NCBI RefSeq assembly: GCF_026261605.1
Contig: NZ_CP102486.1
Coordinates: 4,402,001 to 4,466,000 of the forward strand
Direction of reading: 5' to 3'
DNA length: 64,000 nt
Source of the DNA: Dechloromonas sp. A34
GTDB taxonomy: Bacteria > Pseudomonadota > Gammaproteobacteria > Burkholderiales > Rhodocyclaceae
The notes under the pieces are model-generated. The model saw nothing but the letters and a program-made list of their open reading frames with translations. It was not told the DNA's origin and did no database searches. This document shows, piece by piece, positions 25,422 through 34,069 of the stretch (within the stretch, counting starts at the first letter, position 1; each line of letters opens with the position of its first letter). The position numbers and the translations under genes are program-made.

Positions 25422-26368
25422 GCAAAGGACATCACGACCTTTCGCGCTGGACCCACGCCCACCGCTTCGCCGCCGGCAATGCCGCCGCCGAGCGCGGCAC
25501 CCGCCTGGTGATGTGGATCACCATCGCCACCATGCTGCTCGAGATCGTCGCCGGCTGGTGGTTCAACTCGATGGCGGTGCTCGCCGACGGCTGGCATATG
25601 AGTTCGCACGCCCTGGCCATCGGTCTTTCCGCTTTCGCCTATGGCGCGGCGCGCAAGTACGCCGGCGACCCGAGCTTCGCCTTCGGCACCTGGAAAATCG
25701 AAGTCCTGGCCGGCTATACCAGCGCCATCTTTCTGCTGGGCGTCGCCGGCATGATGGTCTTCGGCTCGCTGGAGCGCCTGTGGTCGCCGCAGACCATCCA
25801 TTACCCGGAAGCGATGGCGGTCGCCGCCCTCGGCCTGGGGGTCAATCTCGTCTGCGCGCTGATCCTCGGCCAGGCCCACGATCATCATCACGGTCAGGAC
25901 CATGGGCATGACCACGAGCACCACCACGACCTCAACCTCAAGTCAGCCTACATCCACGTCATCACCGATGCGCTGACTTCGGTCCTCGCCATCATTGCCC
26001 TGGCCGGCGGCTGGCTGTACGGCTGGGACTGGCTGGACCCGGCGACCGGCCTGGTCGGCGCGCTGCTGGTCGGCATCTGGGCCAGGAACCTGATCCTGCA
26101 GAGCGCCCGCGTCCTGCTCGACCGCGAGATGGACCACCCGGTGGTTGGCGAGATTCGCGAGGTGATCGCCCAATTGCCGACCGCCGGCCGCACCGAACTC
26201 ACCGACCTCCACGTCTGGCGCGTCGGCACCGGCGCCTACGCCTGTGCCCTGAGCGTGCTGACCCACGATCACGACCTCGGCGCCGGAGGCATCCGGGAAC
26301 ACCTGGCCGTGCATGAAGAAATCGTGCACGCCACCATCGAAATCCATTATTGCGACGAGTGCGACTGA
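25418..26368 (+). CDS. dmeF: Cation diffusion facilitator, DmeF-type Co/Ni efflux
   Basis: A 316-residue CDF transporter with six predicted membrane helices, a transport site in ADGWHMSSHALAIGL (TM2) and HVITDALTSVLAI (TM5), and a histidine-rich cytoplasmic loop HDHHHGQDHGHDHEHHHD near residues 151-168 between TM4 and TM5. The N-terminal WTHAHRF motif is characteristic of DmeF, which exports cobalt and nickel using the proton gradient. The ATG at 25418 overlaps the aldolase stop (ATGA). Cotranscription of a metal exporter with a metal-dependent aldolase is unusual; no NreB/DmeR-type regulator is adjacent. Confidence 0.9.
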   Translation: MSKGHHDLSRWTHAHRFAAGNAAAERGTRLVMWITIATMLLEIVAGWWFNSMAVLADGWHMSSHALAIGLSAFAYGAARKYAGDPSFAFGTWKIEVLAGYTSAIFLLGVAGMMVFGSLERLWSPQTIHYPEAMAVAALGLGVNLVCALILGQAHDHHHGQDHGHDHEHHHDLNLKSAYIHVITDALTSVLAIIALAGGWLYGWDWLDPATGLVGALLVGIWARNLILQSARVLLDREMDHPVVGEIREVIAQLPTAGRTELTDLHVWRVGTGAYACALSVLTHDHDLGAGGIREHLAVHEEIVHATIEIHYCDECD

Positions 26369-26428
26369 GTCCTGCTTTCAGCCACAAATCCCCCCTCTGA
26401 GTAACCGGCGGCGCTAAACTGTCGGCCG

Positions 26429-29269
26429 ATGAAAATCCCCTCGCCCCGCCACCAGATCGTCCTCCTCCTCGGGCTCTGCCTGACGGTGATCTGGACCTCC
26501 GCTTTCCTTGAACTGAAAAGCAGCCGGGCCAGCGTCCTGCACGAGGCGGAATCGTCGATGCGCTACCAGTCGCAGGTCTTCGCCGAGCATAGCCTGTCGA
26601 CCATCAAGCGCCTCGACGAACTCTTGCTCGACATGCGCGATTACTGGCACGGGGACTCGACGGACTTTGCCGAACGGGTCAGGCGGCGCCAGGGCATCCT
26701 GTCGGATATCGCCCTGCAAGTCGCCATCATCGGGCCGGATGGCGTGATGGCCTTCTCCAATCTGGCCAAGCCGAACAGCCCGGTTAACCTCAGCGAGCGC
26801 CAGCATTTCCGAGTCCACAAGGAGGCTGGCGGCAGCGACCAGCTCTATATCAGCAGCCCGTTGAAGGGCAAGGTTTCCGGAAAGTGGTCGATCCAGTTCA
26901 CCCGACCGATCCTGCGCGACGGGCGGTTTGCCGGCGTCATCGTCGTCTCGGTGAGCCCGGATATCTTTGCCGGCTTTCACGGCTACCTGAAGCTGACGCC
27001 CGACGGCGCGGCCACCGTCACCCGCGACGGCGAGATCCTGGCCCGCCACCCGAACGATGAGCGCCACTACGGCCAACGCCTGACCGGAACCGCTTTCACT
27101 GACCCGGAAGCGAGCGGCGCCGGGACTTTCGTCAAGGTCGCCCAGACTGATGGCATCGAGCGCCTCTACGGCTACTACAAGCTGCCCGAACACCGGATGA
27201 CCTTCGTGCTCGGCGAGCCGATGACGACGGTCATCCAGCCCTATGTTGACCATCGCGATGCAGTCCTGCTCACCGCCCTCATTGCCAGCCTGATGAGCCT
27301 GCTGCTGATCGGACTGGTGTACCGCTCGCAGTTGGCGAGCCATGCGGCGACGCAAGCCCTGCGGGCGAGCGAGGCCCGTTATCGGCAGTTTTTCCAGGTC
27401 AACACCGCGATCAAGCTTGCCGTAGACCCGGGCAGCGGCCTGATTACCGAGGCCAACCAGGCCGCCATCGATTTCTACGGTTACCCGCGCGAGCAACTGC
27501 TCGCCATGTCGATCGGCGAGATCAATTGCCTGTCGCCCGAGGCTCTACGCCAGGATCTCGATGACGCCGTGCACAATAACCGGCGCTATTTCAATTTCCG
27601 CCACCGCCTGGCCAGCGGCGAGGTGCGCGACGTCGAGGTCTATACCGGCCCTGGCGAGACTGCGGGCCGGCCGATGCTGTACTCGATCATTCACGACATC
27701 ACCGAACGCAAGAAAATCGAATCCGAGCTCCGACTGCTCAGCGAAGCGGTCAACCAGAGCAATGCCTCGATCGTGATGACCGATCCCCTGGGCAACATCA
27801 CCTTCGTCAACGACGCCTTCGAACGAACCACCGGTTACCGCCGCACCGAAGCCCTCGGCCAGAACCCGCGGTTCATGCAATCCGGCCAGACCGCGCCGGA
27901 GAAGTATCGGGAGCTGTGGGAGACCATCACCGCCGGGCGAACCTGGCAGGGCGAACTCTATAACCGGCGCAAGGACGGCAGTTACTACTGGGAACTGGCC
28001 AGCATCTCGCCAGTCACCGACCCGGCCGGAGCGATCACGCACTTCATCGCGGTCAAGGACGACATCACCCAGCGCAAACTGCAGGAAGAGGAATTGCGCA
28101 CCGCCAAGCAGGCGGCGGAAGGGGCCAATGTCGCCAAGAGCCGCTTCCTGGCCACCATGTCGCACGAGATCCGTACCCCGCTCAACGGCATTCTCGGCAT
28201 GGCACAGATCCTCCTGATGCCGAACCTGAAACCCAACGAAAAGCTGGATGCGGCACGGACCATTCTCAACTCCGGGCAAACCTTGCTCACCCTGCTCAAT
28301 GACATTCTCGACCTTTCCAAGGTCGAGGCCGGCAAACTGGAACTGGCCCGCCGCGCCTTCGATCCTGCCCAACTGATTGGCGACACGGCTGCCCTGTTCG
28401 GCGAAAGTGCCAAATCGCGCGGCCTCGTTCTCGACTTCGCTTGGCACGGCACCAGCGGCCAACGCTACTGGGGTGACCCGATCCGGGTCCGCCAGATGCT
28501 GTCCAACCTGCTCAGCAATGCCATCAAATTCACCGAACAGGGCGGTATCCGGATCGAAGGCCGGGAGAAAATCCGGGCCGATGGGCGGGGCGTGCTCGCC
28601 TTCACTGTGACCGACTCCGGCATCGGCATCGACGAAATGCTGCAGGCCGAGCTTTTCCAGCCCTTCTCGCAAGTCGATAGTTCGAGCACCCGCAAGTTCC
28701 AGGGCACCGGCCTCGGGCTCTCGATCATCCGCCAGCTTGCCGAACAGATGGGCGGCGAAGCCGGCGTCGCCAGTCGGGGCGGCGAAGGGGCCAGCTTCTG
28801 GTTCGAGATTCAGGCCGAACCCGTCGCGCCGGACGAAGACACGCGCCAGCACAATCGCCCCCCGGTCACCGCCCTCCCGGCGCCCAGCCCCGACCCGAAG
28901 CGGGTGCTGGTCGTCGAAGACAATGCCACCAACCGCCACGTCATCGCCGCCATCCTGGCCAAGCACGGGATCGCAGTCGATTGCCTCGACAACGGCGCCC
29001 TCGCCGTGCGCGCCATTACCGGCGGCGAAATCCACCCCGACCTGATCCTGATGGACTGCCAGATGCCGGTCATGGACGGTTTCCAGGCAACCCGGGAGAT
29101 TCGTCAGTGGGAACAAGCCAATGCCCGGCCGCCGCTGCGCATCGTCGCACTGACTGCGGCCGCCTATGAAGAAGATCGTCAGCTTTGCCTGGCCGCCGGC
29201 ATGGACGATTTCCTGGCCAAGCCGGTCGATGTCAAGGCTCTGCTTGGTGCGCTGGGCCCCATCGCCTGA
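26429..29269 (+). CDS. Hybrid sensor histidine kinase (periplasmic sensor, two PAS, HisKA, HATPase, REC)
   Basis: A 946-residue membrane kinase. TM1 about 9-27, a periplasmic dCACHE-like sensor about 30-275, TM2 about 280-300, PAS about 315-430, PAS-PAC about 435-555, HisKA with the phosphorylated His near 578 (FLATMSHEIRTPLNG), HATPase with LLSNAIKFTE, DSGIGID and GTGLGLSI, and a C-terminal receiver with the acceptor Asp near 876 (LILMDCQMPVMDG). All catalytic motifs are intact. No separate response regulator or Hpt gene adjoins it, so the partner is elsewhere. It is convergent with the PilZ gene 10 bases downstream. Confidence 0.93.
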   Translation: MKIPSPRHQIVLLLGLCLTVIWTSAFLELKSSRASVLHEAESSMRYQSQVFAEHSLSTIKRLDELLLDMRDYWHGDSTDFAERVRRRQGILSDIALQVAIIGPDGVMAFSNLAKPNSPVNLSERQHFRVHKEAGGSDQLYISSPLKGKVSGKWSIQFTRPILRDGRFAGVIVVSVSPDIFAGFHGYLKLTPDGAATVTRDGEILARHPNDERHYGQRLTGTAFTDPEASGAGTFVKVAQTDGIERLYGYYKLPEHRMTFVLGEPMTTVIQPYVDHRDAVLLTALIASLMSLLLIGLVYRSQLASHAATQALRASEARYRQFFQVNTAIKLAVDPGSGLITEANQAAIDFYGYPREQLLAMSIGEINCLSPEALRQDLDDAVHNNRRYFNFRHRLASGEVRDVEVYTGPGETAGRPMLYSIIHDITERKKIESELRLLSEAVNQSNASIVMTDPLGNITFVNDAFERTTGYRRTEALGQNPRFMQSGQTAPEKYRELWETITAGRTWQGELYNRRKDGSYYWELASISPVTDPAGAITHFIAVKDDITQRKLQEEELRTAKQAAEGANVAKSRFLATMSHEIRTPLNGILGMAQILLMPNLKPNEKLDAARTILNSGQTLLTLLNDILDLSKVEAGKLELARRAFDPAQLIGDTAALFGESAKSRGLVLDFAWHGTSGQRYWGDPIRVRQMLSNLLSNAIKFTEQGGIRIEGREKIRADGRGVLAFTVTDSGIGIDEMLQAELFQPFSQVDSSSTRKFQGTGLGLSIIRQLAEQMGGEAGVASRGGEGASFWFEIQAEPVAPDEDTRQHNRPPVTALPAPSPDPKRVLVVEDNATNRHVIAAILAKHGIAVDCLDNGALAVRAITGGEIHPDLILMDCQMPVMDGFQATREIRQWEQANARPPLRIVALTAAAYEEDRQLCLAAGMDDFLAKPVDVKALLGALGPIA

Positions 29270-29279
29270 CCCCCGACAA

Positions 29280-30017
29280 TCAACTCAGTTCGCGGCGCTC
29301 GCGTTCAAGTTTGTCGATGTAGCGCTGAATGCGGTTTTGCGCAATGGTCGGCAGGTCGTTGAACTGCAGCCCGATATGCCAATGCCGCTCCCCTTGACGG
29401 CTTTCGCGCTCGCTCAGGTTGCGGATCGTTGCACTGCAAAACAGTTCCTGCGTATCGTCAGGAAGGGCGAAATGGCAGTTCGACAAGACCACGCCTACGT
29501 CCAGACCTTCCGGCAATTCGACAGCGTTGAGCCCGATACCGGTCACCGAAATGTCGTGCGTCGGCAGACTGAGCAGCTGACCGTTAGCCAGGCGCGCGAA
29601 AAACTGCAGGGGCCGGGCACGCGGAGTCAGCACCCGGAACGATTCACGCCGCTGCAGGCGAACGAGAAATTTCGGCAAGGCGGTCGAAAAAGCCTTGGCG
29701 CCGGCATAGGTCACTTCGGTGGCCGGTCCGGTCGAAAACTGGACATGAATGCCGCCGGGCCGACCGACAAAAACATTGTGTTTGCTCAGCAGCAGATGGC
29801 GATTGGCTTCCAGGCTGCCGCTGCAATCAAAAATCAGCGCGTCTTTTTCGGGCAGGACAGCGAGCAGGATCGTCGGAAAGAAGTCGCCTTCCAAATGCAC
29901 CGTGAACGGCTCGGCATCGCGCGCAAAGCCGGCCAGCGTAAAGGCCACCGGCCGGCTGCCGGTAATGTGAAATCGTTCCTGGATTTCAGCTTCGGAAAGT
30001 ATGGCGATCTGGCTCAT
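29280..30017 (-). CDS. ycgR: PilZ-domain flagellar brake protein, YcgR-like
   Basis: A 245-residue protein with an N-terminal YcgR-type domain (about 1-110) and a C-terminal PilZ domain. The c-di-GMP binding residues are in RRESFRV and HDISVTGIGL. YcgR binds the flagellar motor when c-di-GMP is high and slows swimming. Its start overlaps the stop of the upstream beta-hydroxyacid dehydrogenase gene by four bases, an odd pairing of metabolism and motility. A GGDEF-EAL protein is encoded 1.8 kb upstream on the same strand. Confidence 0.88.
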   Translation of the reverse strand: MSQIAILSEAEIQERFHITGSRPVAFTLAGFARDAEPFTVHLEGDFFPTILLAVLPEKDALIFDCSGSLEANRHLLLSKHNVFVGRPGGIHVQFSTGPATEVTYAGAKAFSTALPKFLVRLQRRESFRVLTPRARPLQFFARLANGQLLSLPTHDISVTGIGLNAVELPEGLDVGVVLSNCHFALPDDTQELFCSATIRNLSERESRQGERHWHIGLQFNDLPTIAQNRIQRYIDKLERERRELS

Positions 30018-30868
30018 TGCGTTTCAAGAAGTCGTAACAGGGAGGACGTATCGTCACGCCCCCAGCCCTGAGCCATCAGCGCATTCAACTGCTGGCCGAC
30101 GACTGCGCTGAGCGGCATGGCGACCCCGCTGCGCCGCGCGGCCTCGAGCACCAGACCGTAATCCTTGTGATGCAGCCGGGCTTCGATGCCGGCTGCAAAA
30201 TCGCGACTGACCATGCGCTCGCCCATCACGTTGAGCACGCGCGAGGCGGCTGAGCCGCCGGCCAGCGCCTGTTTGACCTTGGCACAATCGACACCGGAGG
30301 CGGCGGCCAGCCGCATCGCCTCGGCGACGGCCTGGATGGCGGCGACCATGATCATCTGGTTGCAGGCCTTGGCGACCTGCCCGGCGCCCTGCGGCCCGAC
30401 ATGGACAATGCGCTGGCCAAGGCAGTCGAGCAGCGGCCGGACCCGTTCAAGCACCGCCGCCTCGCCCCCGGCCATGATCGCCAGCGAGGCGTCAATGGCG
30501 CCCTGGGCGCCGCCGGAGACCGGGGCATCGAGCATGGCAATGCCTTTTTCGGCGAGGCGGGCGGCGATCTGTCTCGCCACCTCGGGGGCGATGGTCGAGC
30601 AGTCGACCAGCACCGAACCGGGTGCCATGCCCTCGCTCAAGCCGTCCTTGCCGAGCGCGACGGCCTCGACGTCGGCGCTCGAAGTGACCACAGTGAACAC
30701 CACTTCGCATTGCCGCCCGAGTTCGGCTGGCGTCGCGCACAAGGTCGCCTCCAGGCCGTCGGCACTGGCCGGGCGGCGGCTCCACACGAACAGTTCATGG
30801 CCGGCGCGCTGCACATGCTGCGCCATCGGGCGTCCCATGACGCCCAGCCCGATGAAACCGACCTTCAT
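30014..30868 (-). CDS. Beta-hydroxyacid dehydrogenase (tartronate semialdehyde reductase / HIBADH family), copy 2
   Basis: A 284-residue NAD(P)-dependent enzyme. The nucleotide-binding N-terminus is GFIGLGVMGRPMAQ, the substrate-binding block DAPVSGGAQGAIDASLAIMA, and the catalytic Lys in VAKACNQMI. Family members reduce tartronate semialdehyde to glycerate or oxidise 3-hydroxyisobutyrate. It overlaps its paralogue upstream and the PilZ gene downstream, each by four bases. With hyi and gckA elsewhere in the window, tartronate semialdehyde reduction is plausible, but substrate cannot be read from sequence. Confidence 0.88.
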   Translation of the reverse strand: MKVGFIGLGVMGRPMAQHVQRAGHELFVWSRRPASADGLEATLCATPAELGRQCEVVFTVVTSSADVEAVALGKDGLSEGMAPGSVLVDCSTIAPEVARQIAARLAEKGIAMLDAPVSGGAQGAIDASLAIMAGGEAAVLERVRPLLDCLGQRIVHVGPQGAGQVAKACNQMIMVAAIQAVAEAMRLAAASGVDCAKVKQALAGGSAASRVLNVMGERMVSRDFAAGIEARLHHKDYGLVLEAARRSGVAMPLSAVVGQQLNALMAQGWGRDDTSSLLRLLETQ

Positions 30869-31731
30869 GCCTGGCCCGACAACCGTTCGAGCAGTTTGAG
30901 CACGGCAATCGAGTCTTCCTCACCCAGTCCCGAACCAACCATGGCGTTGAACATCTGCGCCGTTGCCGCCGAACCGGGCAGGCAGAGGCCGAGTTCGTGC
31001 GCCGTCTGCATCACGATGTTCAGATCCTTCTCGTGCATCCAGCTCTTGAAGCCCGGCTTGAAATTGCGGTCGAGCATGCGCTGACCGTGGTTTTCGAGGA
31101 TCTTCGAATAGGCGAAGCCGCCGAGCAGGGCCTCGCGAACCTTAGCGCAATCGACGCCGTTCTTGCTGGCGAAGGCATAGGCTTCGGCGACCGCCAGCAC
31201 GCCCATGCCGGTAACGATCTGATTGGCCGCCTTGGTCACCTGGCCGGCCCCGGAAGCGCCGACGTGTACGACATTCTTGCCCATGCAGGCGAAGGCCGGC
31301 TGGGCCTTGGCAAAGGCGGCGGCGGAGCCGCCGACCATGATCGACAGGCTGCCGGCAATGGCGCCAACTTCGCCACCGGAAACCGGGGCGTCGAGAAAGT
31401 CGACGCCGGACCCGGCCAGTTCCTCACCGATCCGGCGGGCGGCGGCCGGCGCGATGGTGCTCATGTCGACGGCGACCAGCCCCGGCGCCGCGCCGGCGGC
31501 GACGCCGCGCATGACTTCGGCGACATCGGGCGCATCGGCGACCATCGAGATGACCAGTTCGTTACCCTGCGCCGCCGCGGCCGGGCTGGCGGCGGCCAGC
31601 GCGCCGGCGTCGAGCAGCGGCTGCATGGATTCGGCGCGGCGCGCCCAGACGGTCACGGTATGGCCGCCCTTGATCAGATTGAGCGCCATCGGGCGCCCCA
31701 TGATGCCGAGGCCGAGAAAAGCGATTTTCAT
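30865..31731 (-). CDS. Beta-hydroxyacid dehydrogenase (tartronate semialdehyde reductase / HIBADH family), copy 1
   Basis: A 288-residue paralogue of the next gene. Motifs are FLGLGIMGRPMALNL, DAPVSGGEVGAIAGSLSIMV and the catalytic Lys in VTKAANQIV. The C-terminal KDLNIVMQTAHELGLCLPGS stretch closely resembles GarR/GlxR (2-hydroxy-3-oxopropionate reductase), making this the better candidate of the two for glyoxylate/glycerate metabolism. The start at 31731 is set by homology; the longer frame to 31896 would cover unrelated sequence and part of the next gene. Probably the first gene of a three-gene operon ending with the PilZ protein. Confidence 0.88.
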   Translation of the reverse strand: MKIAFLGLGIMGRPMALNLIKGGHTVTVWARRAESMQPLLDAGALAAASPAAAAQGNELVISMVADAPDVAEVMRGVAAGAAPGLVAVDMSTIAPAAARRIGEELAGSGVDFLDAPVSGGEVGAIAGSLSIMVGGSAAAFAKAQPAFACMGKNVVHVGASGAGQVTKAANQIVTGMGVLAVAEAYAFASKNGVDCAKVREALLGGFAYSKILENHGQRMLDRNFKPGFKSWMHEKDLNIVMQTAHELGLCLPGSAATAQMFNAMVGSGLGEEDSIAVLKLLERLSGQA

Positions 31732-31796
31732 GGATAGTGGACTCCAAGTCGGTGAGACCCGGATTTTAGGCCGGCCGGCCGACGGGTCAAGCCTGA

Positions 31797-33653
31797 TCAG
31801 GCGGCCTGTTCGGCCAGACGGAAAAAATCGCTGACAGCGGCGACTTCTTCGGCGACCACCGGCCGGAAGAAGTGGAAACCCTGCACGCGCTGGCAATCCA
31901 GGGCGCGCAGGAAATCGGCCTGGGCCGGGGTCTCGACGCCTTCGGCCACCAGATTGAGGCCGAGCGAGCGGCCGAGGGCGATGATCGAGGTCACCAGCGA
32001 GGCGGCATCGCTGTCCGAGGCGACATCGGCGACGAAGGTCCGGTCGATTTTCAGGCGATCGACCGGGAACAAGCGCAGATAGGCCAACGACGAGTAGCCG
32101 GTGCCGAAATCGTCGATCGCCAGCTTGATGCCCATTTCCTTGAGCGTGGCCAGCGTCTGGATCGAGGCATCGGCACTGTGCATCACGGTGCTCTCGGTGA
32201 TTTCAAGTTCCAGGCGCTCGGCCGGCAGGCCGGTCTCGAGCAGCACGGCGCGCACCAACTGGGCAAACTCCGGCTGGCGGAACTGGTGCGCGGAAATATT
32301 GACGGCCATCTCGCCGATGTCGATGCCGGCATCGAGCCAGGCCTTGGCCTGACGGCAGGCGGTGAGCAGCACCCAGTGGCCGAGCGGCAGGATCAGACCG
32401 CATTCCTCGGCAATCGGAATGAAATCATCCGGGGCGATCATGCCGCGTTGCGGGTGCAGCCAGCGGACCAGCGCCTCGACACCGACCACGCTGCCGCTCA
32501 CCAGGTCGACCTGCGGCTGGTAGTGCAGTAATAACTGGTTCTTGGCCAGCGCATCCCACAGTTCGCTTTCCAGGTGCAGGCGCTTGTTGGCGGCGGCATT
32601 CATCGGCTCGGCGAAGAACTGGTAGTTGTTGCGTCCGCTGGCCTTGGCGAAATACATCGCGGTATCGGCATTGCGAATCAGCGCTTCGGCCGTTTCGCCG
32701 TCGGTCGGGAAGAAGCTGATGCCGATCGACGGACTGGTATGCAATTGGTGACCAAGGACTTGGCAAGGTTCGCCAACGGTACGCAACAGACGCTCGAGCA
32801 GTTCACTCACCGGCTCGGCACCGGCGTCTTCGAGGACCACGACAAATTCGTCGCCGCCCAGGCGGAACAGCCGCCCGCGCCAGTCGAGGACGAGTTGCAG
32901 GCGGCGGGCAATCTCGCTCAGTAATTGGTCGCCGGCGTGATGCCCCAGCGAATCGTTGACCGTCTTGAAGTTGTCGAGATCGATGATCAGCACGGCGAGG
33001 CGGGTCTCACTGCGCGCCGCATTGCCGAGGGCATCGGCCAGATGCAGCCCGAGGGCCAGACGGTTGGGCAGGCTGGTCAGCGGATCGTGATGCGCCAGAT
33101 AATCGATGCGCGCCTCCTGCGCCTTCTGGGCGCTGATGTCGGAGAAGACGGCGACGTAATGCGAAACATGCTCCGGCGTGGTCTCGCAGATGGCCGTGAT
33201 GCGCATCTGTTTGGGGTAGATTTCGCCACCCTTGCGCCGATCCCAGACTTCGCCTTCCCAGCTTCCCTTCTCGGCAACGCGTTCCCAGATCGCCAGGTAG
33301 AAGTCGGCACCATGGCGACCAGCCCCCAGCATGACCGGGGTCTGGCCGAGCACATCAGCGGCGCTGTAACCCGTGATCCGCTCGAAAGCCGGGTTGACCA
33401 TCAGGATGCGCTGCTCCAGATCGGTCACCATCATCGCTTCGGAAGTATGGTCGATAATCCTGCGCTGCAGCCGCAGCTGCTCGCTCACCCGGTACTGGGC
33501 ACGCAAAAGGACGCCGCCACCGGCCACCATCAGCAGGGCGAGCAGTACGCCGCCCAGCAGTGGCGAGACAAGGACGCTGACGCCCCCGGCCAGGGCAATT
33601 GCCACCAGCCCCAATACCAGGATTTTGCGCCACGTTAGGGCCGGGTCATGCAT
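31797..33653 (-). CDS. Diguanylate cyclase/phosphodiesterase with PAS domain (GGDEF-EAL)
   Basis: A 618-residue membrane protein: two adjacent hydrophobic segments (about 12-50), PAS-PAC (about 58-175), GGDEF (about 185-345) and EAL (about 360-605). The cyclase signature RLGGDEF is intact; no RxxD inhibitory site is evident just before it. The phosphodiesterase signature VGVEALVRW and the DDFGTGYSS loop are also intact, so both activities are possible and EAL activity is likely. It would tune c-di-GMP, which the nearby PilZ protein could read. It is a separate unit, about 65 bases upstream of the dehydrogenase pair. Confidence 0.93.
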   Translation of the reverse strand: MHDPALTWRKILVLGLVAIALAGGVSVLVSPLLGGVLLALLMVAGGGVLLRAQYRVSEQLRLQRRIIDHTSEAMMVTDLEQRILMVNPAFERITGYSAADVLGQTPVMLGAGRHGADFYLAIWERVAEKGSWEGEVWDRRKGGEIYPKQMRITAICETTPEHVSHYVAVFSDISAQKAQEARIDYLAHHDPLTSLPNRLALGLHLADALGNAARSETRLAVLIIDLDNFKTVNDSLGHHAGDQLLSEIARRLQLVLDWRGRLFRLGGDEFVVVLEDAGAEPVSELLERLLRTVGEPCQVLGHQLHTSPSIGISFFPTDGETAEALIRNADTAMYFAKASGRNNYQFFAEPMNAAANKRLHLESELWDALAKNQLLLHYQPQVDLVSGSVVGVEALVRWLHPQRGMIAPDDFIPIAEECGLILPLGHWVLLTACRQAKAWLDAGIDIGEMAVNISAHQFRQPEFAQLVRAVLLETGLPAERLELEITESTVMHSADASIQTLATLKEMGIKLAIDDFGTGYSSLAYLRLFPVDRLKIDRTFVADVASDSDAASLVTSIIALGRSLGLNLVAEGVETPAQADFLRALDCQRVQGFHFFRPVVAEEVAAVSDFFRLAEQAA

Positions 33654-33775
33654 CAGGATTCAACTACCACGCCATTATTGATGGCGGCAGTGTAACTGAG
33701 CGGACGGCCACGCCATAGGTACTATTTCACGGTCGGCCAAAAACAGGTAAACTGCATATATTACAAACGCTTGAA

Positions 33776-33845
33776 TGCTTTTTTTAAAGCACTATCTTGA
33801 AATGCCCCTGGCAACTAGTGCCAGCCTCTGCCTCTATGGCACTAG
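33776..33845 (-). terminator. Two hairpins downstream of the DUF2892 gene
   Basis: A 9-bp perfect inverted repeat (CTAGTGCCA 33815-33823, TGGCACTAG 33837-33845) spans the DUF2892 stop codon. Just beyond it on the minus strand is a 6-bp hairpin (TGCTTT 33776-33781, AAAGCA 33786-33791). Together they probably end the RND efflux transcript, although neither has a classical T-run. Confidence 0.5.
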
Positions 33846-34069
33846 CCGCAACAACCACCGCCATTGCTGCGCTTGACGCCTAGCTTGGCGAGCAGCTTTT
33901 CCGGCGGGCAGAAGCCGGTAAAGCCGCTTTGCAACAAGTTCAAGCCGACGAAAGCGGTGAAGGCGAGGAACCACTTCGAAACGAAGATGGGGCTACCGTC
34001 GATGCCGAGCGCCAGCGAGAGCAGGATGAAGAAACCCGCCATGATGCGGATGATGCGTTCGATGGTCAT
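33842..34069 (-). CDS. DUF2892 (YgaP-type) small inner-membrane protein
   Basis: A 75-residue protein with two predicted membrane helices (about 8-25 and 32-50) and a short C-terminal tail ending in GGGCCG with two adjacent cysteines. DUF2892 domains are found alone or fused to rhodanese in YgaP, and are often linked to sulfur or metal stress genes. The start overlaps the RND permease stop by four bases, so it is the last gene of the efflux operon. Function is unknown; the cysteine pair suggests metal or thiol handling. Confidence 0.8.
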   Translation of the reverse strand: MTIERIIRIMAGFFILLSLALGIDGSPIFVSKWFLAFTAFVGLNLLQSGFTGFCPPEKLLAKLGVKRSNGGGCCG

